Assembly: GCA_023434265.1 (NCBI GenBank)
Contig: JAEYTA010000073.1
Coordinates: forward strand, 1-17,681
DNA from: Pseudomonadota bacterium
GTDB taxonomy: Bacteria; Pseudomonadota; Alphaproteobacteria; Caulobacterales; Caulobacteraceae
Reading direction: 5' to 3'
Length of the DNA: 17,681 nucleotides
The position numbers were made by a program, and so were the translations under genes. Position 1 is the first letter of the stretch. Each line of letters begins with the position of its first letter. Below the pieces are notes generated by a model, which was given only the letters and a program-made list of their open reading frames with translations, did not search any database and had not been told where the DNA came from. Shown piece after piece: positions 12,700 to 17,681 of the stretch.

Positions 12700-14093
12700 A
12701 TGTGGATCGCATGCCCCAGCGCCCGCAGCGACGCCTCGTGGAAGGCTTCGCCCAGCGTCGGGTGGACGTGGATGACGCCGGCGACGTCCTCCAGCACCGC
12801 GCCCATCTCCAGCATCTGGGCGAAGCTGTTGGACAGCTCCGAGACGTGCTGGCCGACGGCCTGGACGCCGAGCAGGCGGTGGTCGGTCTTCGAGGCGATG
12901 ACCCGCACGAAGCCGCCGTCGTCGCCGGCCTCGATCGCAAGGGCCCGGCCGATGGCCATGAGCGGAAAGACCGCCTGGATGACGTCGTCGCGGCCCTCGA
13001 CGTCCTGCGGGCCGAGGCCGGCGGAGACGATCTCGGGCTCGGTGAAGCAGACGGCGGCGATGGTGACGGGATCGAAGCGTTTGTCATGACCCGCGATGAT
13101 CTCGGCCACCACCTCGCCCTGGGCCGAGCCCTTGTGCGCCAGCATGGGTTCCCCGGTCAGGTCGCCGAGGGCCCAGACGTTCTTCATGCTGGTGGCGCAG
13201 CGGTCGTCGATCTTCACGAACGGCCCGGCCATCGCCACGCCCATGTTCTCGAGGCCCCAGCCCTGGGTGCGCGGGCGGCGGCCCACGGTGACGAGGACCT
13301 TGTCGGCCTTCAGCTTGATGGCGGCGCCGTCCTTCGTGGTGACGTTGAGATGACCTTTCTCGAAGGACCCGGCCTTCGCCCCGAGATGCAGTTCGACGCC
13401 GTGCTTCTGCAGCCATTTGGCGACCGGATCGGTCAGGGCCTTGTCGTAGAGCGGCAGGAGGCGGTCGGCCATTTCGACGATGGCGACCTCGGCGCCCAGC
13501 TTGCGGAAGGCGATGCCGAGCTCCAGCCCGATGTAGCCGCCGCCGACCACGACCAGCCTGCCGGGCACCTTGTCCAGCGACAGGGCCTCGGTCGAGGAGA
13601 TGACGTCCCCGCCGAAGGGCAGGAAGGGCAGCTCGACCGGCTCCGAACCGGTGGCGAGGATGACGTGCTCGGCCGAGATGGTGATGTCGCCGTCGGCGGT
13701 CTTCACCGTGCAGGTCTTGGCGTCCGAGAAGGTGGCCCAGCCGTTGACGACCCGGACCTTGGCCTTCTTGAGCAGGCCGGCGACGCCCTGGTTCAGCTTT
13801 TTGACGATACCGTCCTTCCACGCGACCGTCTGCTTCAGGTCGACGGCCGGCTTCGAGGCGGTGATGCCCAGCGTGCCGCCGTCGGCGGCCTTGGCCACCG
13901 TCTCGAACTTGTGGGCGGCGTGGATGATGGCCTTGGACGGGATGCAGCCGACGTTCAGGCAGGTGCCGCCCAGCCCGTCGCCGCCGTCGACCAGCACGGT
14001 GTCCAGCCCCAGCTGGCCGCAGCGGATGCCCGCGACATAGCCCCCGGTGCCGGCGCCGACAATGAGGACCTTGGTCTTGATCGATTCAGCCAT
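12696..14093 (-). CDS. lpd: dihydrolipoyl dehydrogenase (E3) of the branched-chain 2-oxoacid dehydrogenase complex
   Basis: A 465-residue flavoprotein that reoxidises the dihydrolipoyl groups of E2 and reduces NAD. Visible elements are the FAD-binding VLIVGAGTGGYVAG, the redox disulfide GGTCLNVGCIPSK (C45, C50), the NAD-binding VVVGGGYIGLELG, the second FAD block NVWALGDLTGEPMLAH and the dimer-interface catalytic pair in HPTLGEAF (H444, E449). Length is normal. It is the last gene of the bkd operon; its ATG lies 4 bp beyond the E2 stop. The complex-specific position suggests an LpdV-type E3 dedicated to branched-chain oxoacids, though an E3 can serve other complexes. Its stop codon is embedded in the first heptamer of the downstream repeat array. 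Confidence 0.95.
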   Translation of the reverse strand: MAESIKTKVLIVGAGTGGYVAGIRCGQLGLDTVLVDGGDGLGGTCLNVGCIPSKAIIHAAHKFETVAKAADGGTLGITASKPAVDLKQTVAWKDGIVKKLNQGVAGLLKKAKVRVVNGWATFSDAKTCTVKTADGDITISAEHVILATGSEPVELPFLPFGGDVISSTEALSLDKVPGRLVVVGGGYIGLELGIAFRKLGAEVAIVEMADRLLPLYDKALTDPVAKWLQKHGVELHLGAKAGSFEKGHLNVTTKDGAAIKLKADKVLVTVGRRPRTQGWGLENMGVAMAGPFVKIDDRCATSMKNVWALGDLTGEPMLAHKGSAQGEVVAEIIAGHDKRFDPVTIAAVCFTEPEIVSAGLGPQDVEGRDDVIQAVFPLMAIGRALAIEAGDDGGFVRVIASKTDHRLLGVQAVGQHVSELSNSFAQMLEMGAVLEDVAGVIHVHPTLGEAFHEASLRALGHAIHI

Positions 14094-14097
14094 GGTC

Positions 14098-15822
14098 TCA
14101 GTTCATCCAAAGCGTGGCGGGGTGCTCCAGCAGCCCCTTGATCCGCTGGACGAAGACCGCCGCGTCGTGGCCGTCGACGATGCGGTGATCGAAGCTGGAG
14201 GACAGGTTCATCATCTTGCGCACGACCATCTGGCCGTCCTTCACCACCACCCGCTCCTGGATCTTGTTGGGGCCGACGATGGCGACCTCGGGGGCGTTGA
14301 TGATCGGGGTGTGGACCACCCCGCCGAGCGTGCCCAGCGAGGTGATGGTGATGGTCGAGCCCGACAGCTCCTCGCGGGTCGCCTTGCCGGACTTGGCGGC
14401 GCCGGAGACGCGGGCGATCTCGGCCGCCGTGTCGTACGGGTCGCGCGCCTCGGCGTGGCGGACGACGGGGACCATCAGGCCGTTCGGCGTCTGGGCGGCG
14501 ATGCCGAGGTGGACCGCAGCGTGGCTGGTCAGGACGCCGCCCTCGTCGTCGTAGTGCGAGTTGATGGTCGGCTGGTCGCGCAGGGCGACGACCATGGCGC
14601 GGGCGAGGAAGGGCAGGACGTTCAGCTTGGGCTGGTCCGGCTTGCGCGTGGCGTTGAGGTGGGCGCGGAGCTCCTCCAGCGCGGTGACGTCGATCTCCTC
14701 GACATAGGTGATGTGCGGGATGCGGCGGACCGACTCGGTCATCTTCTCCGCGATCTTGCGGCGCAGGCCGATGATGCGGGTTTCGGTGGTCCCTTCGGCC
14801 TTCGCATAGGTCGAGGAGGCCGACGTTCCGGTGATGGACGATCCGCGGCCGCCGGAGGCCACGTAAGCGTCGAGGTCGCCGTGCTCGATGCGGCCGGCAG
14901 GGCCGGAGCCGGGCACGAACTGCAGCTCGATCCCGAGATCGCGGGCGCGCTGGCGCACGGCGGGGGAGGCGAGCGGGCGCTGGTTGCGGTCGGAGAGGGT
15001 GCGGGTTTCCGAGCCCCTCCCCCTCGAGGGGGGAGGGGTTGGGGTGGGGGTGGAGGCAGGCGAGTTGGCGTTGGACGCCGAAGACGCCGACGGAGCCTTC
15101 GCCGCCTGATCGGAGACGACGGTGCGAGCACCCCCACCCCCGGCCCCTCCCCCCTCGAGGGGGAGGGGAGGTGCCACATTCCCCTTCCCTTCGACCTGGA
15201 AACTCACCAGCGGCCCGCCGACCGCCATCTGGCGGCCGGGCTCGCCGTGTAGGGCGACGACCTGGCCGGCGACCGGGGAGGTGATCTCGACGGTGGCCTT
15301 GTCGGTCATCACCTCGGCGAGGATCTGGTCCTCCGCGACGGCGTCGCCGACGGCGACGTGCCAGCCGACCAGCTCGGCCTCGGCGGTGCCTTCGCCGACG
15401 TCGGGGAGCTTGAAGACGTAGTTGGCGCCGGGGGCGGCGTCGCCCCCTCCACCCTGCTTCGCATGGTCCCCCTCCCCCAATGGGGGAGGAACGTCAGCGC
15501 GTTGTCCCCCCGCCGGGGGGACCGGAGCCGCCTGCGGCTCCGAGGTGGGTGCGTCAGCCTCGGCCCCGGCGTTCCCCACCCCCTCGACCTCGAACTCGAT
15601 CAAGGGCGCGCGGACGGCCATCTGCTGGCCGGGCTCGCCATGCAGTTTCGAGACCTTGCCGGCGACGGGGGAGGTCAATTCGACGGTGGCCTTGTCGGTC
15701 ATGACGTCGGCGACGATCTGGTCCTCGACGACCGTGTCGCCGACCTTGACGTGCCAGCCGACCAGTTCGGCCTCGGCCGTGCCTTCACCCACGTCGGGCA
15801 GTTTGAAGACGAAGCGACCCAT
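14098..15822 (-). CDS. bkdB: branched-chain 2-oxoacid dehydrogenase E2 (dihydrolipoyl acyltransferase) with two lipoyl domains
   Basis: A 574-residue core subunit that transfers branched acyl groups from lipoyl arms to CoA. Order of domains: lipoyl 1 (about 5-84, lipoylated K44 in MTDKATVE), linker (85-135), lipoyl 2 (136-215, K175), linker (216-282), E1/E3-binding domain (about 283-322, LASPAVRQRARDLGIEL) and catalytic domain (about 345-574, with H546 and D550 in FDHRIVDGHD). The two lipoyl domains are identical at 64 of 80 positions, so they arose by a recent duplication; Bkd E2 usually has one. Both linkers are Gly/Pro/Ala-rich and are encoded by palindromic repeat DNA. The ATG at 15822 overlaps the E1-beta stop by one base (TGATG), with GGGAGG six bases upstream. 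The open frame to the left of it is a shadow of E1-beta. Confidence 0.94.
   Translation of the reverse strand: MGRFVFKLPDVGEGTAEAELVGWHVKVGDTVVEDQIVADVMTDKATVELTSPVAGKVSKLHGEPGQQMAVRAPLIEFEVEGVGNAGAEADAPTSEPQAAPVPPAGGQRADVPPPLGEGDHAKQGGGGDAAPGANYVFKLPDVGEGTAEAELVGWHVAVGDAVAEDQILAEVMTDKATVEITSPVAGQVVALHGEPGRQMAVGGPLVSFQVEGKGNVAPPLPLEGGGAGGGGARTVVSDQAAKAPSASSASNANSPASTPTPTPPPSRGRGSETRTLSDRNQRPLASPAVRQRARDLGIELQFVPGSGPAGRIEHGDLDAYVASGGRGSSITGTSASSTYAKAEGTTETRIIGLRRKIAEKMTESVRRIPHITYVEEIDVTALEELRAHLNATRKPDQPKLNVLPFLARAMVVALRDQPTINSHYDDEGGVLTSHAAVHLGIAAQTPNGLMVPVVRHAEARDPYDTAAEIARVSGAAKSGKATREELSGSTITITSLGTLGGVVHTPIINAPEVAIVGPNKIQERVVVKDGQMVVRKMMNLSSSFDHRIVDGHDAAVFVQRIKGLLEHPATLWMN
15014..15168. 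repeat. inverted pair of about 40-bp GC-rich palindromic elements inside the E2 linker
   Basis: Copy 1 (15014-15052) consists of a 25-bp near-palindrome centred on CTCGAG followed by TTGGGGTGGGGGTG. Copy 2 (15129-15168) is its reverse complement; the 25-bp palindrome (15144-15168) is identical and the tail reads CCGGGGGTGGGGGTG. They are separated by 76 bp. On the coding strand they give PLPLEGGGAGGGG and STPTPTPPPSRGRG in the linker between lipoyl domain 2 and the E1/E3-binding domain. Confidence 0.85.
15451..15542. repeat. cluster of four consecutive hairpins inside the first E2 linker
   Basis: Four stems follow one another: 15451-15467 (ACC.TGC, loop TTC, one mismatch), 15471-15489 (CCTCCCCC, AAT, GGGGGAGG), 15504-15522 (GTCCCCCC, GCC, GGGGGGAC) and 15523-15542 (CGGAGCCG, CCTG, CGGCTCCG). 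The last three are perfect 8-bp stems. The block codes for about residues 94-124 of E2, between the two lipoyl domains, and keeps the frame open. Confidence 0.85.
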
Positions 15823-16952
15823 CAACGGCCTCCCGACATGACGGACTTCAGGGCGTCGGCCACGCGTTGCGGGCCGGGGAAGTATTCCCACTCGAAGGCG
15901 TGCGGATAGGGGGTGTCCCAGCCCGTGACGCGGGCGATGGGCGCCTCGAGGTGGTAGAAGCAGCGCTCCTGCACCAGGGCCGACAGCTCGCCGCCGTAGC
16001 CCGAGGTCTTGGGCGCCTCGTGCACGATGACGCAGCGGCCGGTCTTCTTCACCGAGGCCTCGATGGCCTCGATGTCCAGCGGCACGAGGCTGCGCAGGTC
16101 GATCACCTCCGCGTCGACGCCGGCGTGTTCGGCCCCGGCCAGCGCCACCCAGACCATGGTGCCGTAAGCGAGGATAGTGACGTCGTTCCCCTCGCGCATG
16201 ATCCGCGCCTTGCCGATCGGCTCGACATATTTGCCGGTCGGGACCTGGGCCAGCTCCTGGGCCTTCCACGGGCTGACCGGCTTCTCGTGCCAGCCGTCAA
16301 AGGGGCCGTTGTAGAGGCGCTTGGGCTCGAAGAAGACGACCGGGTCGTCGTCCTCGATGGCCGCGGTCAGCAGGCCCTTGGCGTCGTAGGGGTTGGACGG
16401 GATGACGACCTTCAGCCCGGCGATGTGGGTGAACAGGCTTTCCGGGCTCTGGCTGTGCGTCTGGCCGCCGAAGATGCCGCCGCCGTAGGGGCTGCGGATG
16501 GTCAGGGGCACGGTGAAGCCGCCGGCCGAGCGGTAGCGGATCTTGGCCGCCTCGGAGACGATCTGGTCGTAGGCCGGATAGATGTAGTCGGCGAACTGGA
16601 TCTCGACGCAGGGACGCAGGCCGTAGACGGCCATGCCGATGGCGGCGCCGACGATGCCGGTCTCGGAGATCGGGGCGTCGAAGCTGCGGGTCAGGCCGTG
16701 CTTCTGCTGCAGCTGGTCGGTGACCCGGAAGACGCCGCCGAAATAGCCGGCGTCCTCGCCGAAGGAGACTACAGCGGGGTCCTCGGCCATCTTCACGTCC
16801 AGGGCCGAGTTGAGGGCCTGAATCATGTTCATCGGCTGCACGGCGGGGCGGTCGGCGGTCGTCGAGGCCGGCTCGTTGCGGGCCACGTCGGCCATGTCGG
16901 GCTCGACGCCGTCGGCGCGGTCGGCCTCGGTGAAGGTGTGCTGCTCGCTCAT
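15822..16952 (-). CDS. bkdA2: branched-chain 2-oxoacid dehydrogenase E1 subunit beta
   Basis: A 376-residue subunit of the thiamine-diphosphate-dependent E1 heterotetramer, which decarboxylates 2-oxoisovalerate and related oxoacids. Motifs are VVSFGEDAGYFGGVFRVT, the cofactor-site ISETGIVGAAIGMA, CVEIQFADYIYPAYDQI, GGGIFGGQTHSQSPESLF and the C-terminal VTGWDTPYPHAFEWEYFPG. About 40 acidic, Ala/Thr-rich residues precede the conserved start of the domain (MNMIQALNSALD), which makes it longer than usual (about 325-350). I kept the ATG at 16952 because it lies 2 bp after the E1-alpha stop, with a G-rich stretch upstream; the internal ATG at 16832 has no ribosome binding site. It is the second gene of the operon, and its stop overlaps the E2 start. 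Confidence 0.95.
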   Translation of the reverse strand: MSEQHTFTEADRADGVEPDMADVARNEPASTTADRPAVQPMNMIQALNSALDVKMAEDPAVVSFGEDAGYFGGVFRVTDQLQQKHGLTRSFDAPISETGIVGAAIGMAVYGLRPCVEIQFADYIYPAYDQIVSEAAKIRYRSAGGFTVPLTIRSPYGGGIFGGQTHSQSPESLFTHIAGLKVVIPSNPYDAKGLLTAAIEDDDPVVFFEPKRLYNGPFDGWHEKPVSPWKAQELAQVPTGKYVEPIGKARIMREGNDVTILAYGTMVWVALAGAEHAGVDAEVIDLRSLVPLDIEAIEASVKKTGRCVIVHEAPKTSGYGGELSALVQERCFYHLEAPIARVTGWDTPYPHAFEWEYFPGPQRVADALKSVMSGGR

Positions 16953-16954
16953 GC

Positions 16955-17681
16955 TCAGACCCCCACTTCGCGACGCTGTTCGACCAGGCGCCAGTCCTCG
17001 GAGGCGTAGACGTCCTCGAACATGGTCTTCACCGACGGGCGCGACTGTCCCAGCGTGCCGATGGCCTCGGACTCCTTGCCGGCCGCGCGGACCTGTTCGA
17101 CGGCCTCGTCCTCGGCCGCCTTCTGCTGGTCCTCGGACCATTCGCCGAGCGCGATCAGGTGCTGCTTGAGGCGGGCGACCGGATCGCCCAGCGGCCACTT
17201 CTCGTGCTCGTCGCCGGGGCGGTAGCGGCTGGGGTCGTCGGAGGTGGAGTGCGGCGCGCCGCGGTAGGTGAACAGCTCGATGACCGTCGCGCCCTGGTTG
17301 GTGCGGGCGCGCTCCTCGGCCCACTGGGTCGCGGCCCAGACGGCGAGGAAGTCGTTGCCGTCGACGCGCAGGGCCGGCAGGCCGTAGCCGATGGCCTTGG
17401 AGGCGAAGGTCGTCTCAAGGCCGCCGGCGATGCCCATGAAGGAGCTGATGGCCCACTGGTTGTTGACGATGTTGAGGATCACCGGGGCGCGATAGACGGC
17501 GGCGAAGGTCAGGGCGTTGTGGAAGTCGCCCTCGGCGGTGGCGCCGTCGCCGATCCAGGCGATGGCGATCTTGTCATCGCCCTTGTAGGCGCTGGCCATG
17601 GCCCAGCCGACGGCCTGCGGCACCTGGGTGCCGAGGTTCCCCGAGATGGTGAAGAAGCCGTACTCCTTGGAGGAGTACATG
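16955..17681 (-). CDS. bkdA1: branched-chain 2-oxoacid dehydrogenase E1 subunit alpha (partial, 5' end outside window)
   Basis: The C-terminal 242 residues of an E1-alpha that is normally about 410 long; the gene continues past the right edge, and the methionine at the edge is internal. The thiamine-diphosphate motif is complete: WIGDGATAEGDFHNAL followed by VILNIVNNQWAIS. The edge sequence YGFFTISGNLGTQVPQAVGW closely resembles Pseudomonas BkdA1. Downstream are IELFTYRGAPHSTSDDP, the phosphorylation-loop region of mammalian homologues, and RYRPGDEHEKWPLGDPVARLK. With the beta subunit it forms E1. It is the first visible gene of the bkd operon; the promoter and any bkdR lie outside the window. 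Confidence 0.95.
   Translation of the reverse strand, partial: MYSSKEYGFFTISGNLGTQVPQAVGWAMASAYKGDDKIAIAWIGDGATAEGDFHNALTFAAVYRAPVILNIVNNQWAISSFMGIAGGLETTFASKAIGYGLPALRVDGNDFLAVWAATQWAEERARTNQGATVIELFTYRGAPHSTSDDPSRYRPGDEHEKWPLGDPVARLKQHLIALGEWSEDQQKAAEDEAVEQVRAAGKESEAIGTLGQSRPSVKTMFEDVYASEDWRLVEQRREVGV

Noticed and set aside
15014..15542. Frameshift or gene break in E2 caused by the repeats
   Set aside because: The frame is continuous through both linkers, and all downstream domains, including the catalytic histidine motif, are intact.
14098..17681. Pyruvate dehydrogenase complex
   Set aside because: The two lipoyl domains of E2 raise the possibility, but the E1-alpha and E1-beta sequences carry the Bkd-type blocks (SGNLGTQ...GWAMASA, NNQWAIS, YGGGIFGGQTHSQ) and the gene order is that of bkd operons.

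Overview
The window looks like chromosomal DNA of a high-GC alphaproteobacterium, most likely from the Caulobacterales (Brevundimonas or Caulobacter-like). This rests on very GC-rich coding DNA, a short PutA without a DNA-binding domain divergent from an Lrp-type regulator, a pstS with no pstCAB beside it, and GC-rich palindromic repeats between and inside genes. The assignment is inferred from gene content, not from a database search. I count 15 protein-coding genes (one cut by the right edge) and no rRNA, tRNA, CRISPR array, insertion sequence or phage gene.

Left part (1-6444): two strong hairpins lie at the left edge. A small four-helix membrane protein and a family-2 glycosyltransferase are on the minus strand. 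Divergent from them is an ArnT-like membrane glycosyltransferase whose stop overlaps the start of a hydroxymethylglutaryl-CoA lyase. The GT2/GT-C pair suggests sugar transfer from a polyprenyl-phosphate carrier onto an envelope glycolipid. A DUF2236/MpaB-type protein, an unknown membrane protein and a sterol-desaturase-family hydroxylase follow.

Middle part (6441-11293): bifunctional proline dehydrogenase/P5C dehydrogenase putA faces away from an Lrp/AsnC regulator, which is probably its local regulator. Two candidate promoters point toward each other and share one palindromic -10 element. A GT4 glycosyltransferase follows.

Right part (11294-17681): an orphan PstS-like phosphate-binding lipoprotein, with candidate Pho boxes upstream, lies between two intergenic regions built from inverted arrays of TTAGGG-type heptamers. 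A complete-looking bkd operon on the minus strand fills the rest: E1-alpha (5' end outside the window), E1-beta, E2 and E3 of branched-chain 2-oxoacid dehydrogenase. The E2 is unusual. It has two lipoyl domains that are about 80% identical, and both interdomain linkers are encoded largely by palindromic repeat DNA, apparently repeat elements tolerated in frame.

The catabolic theme is amino-acid use: proline to glutamate by PutA, branched-chain oxoacids by Bkd, and the last step of leucine breakdown by HMG-CoA lyase. No clearly new defence or mobile system is visible. The most unusual material is the repeat DNA: the coding palindromes in E2 and the paired heptamer arrays that supply stop codons.
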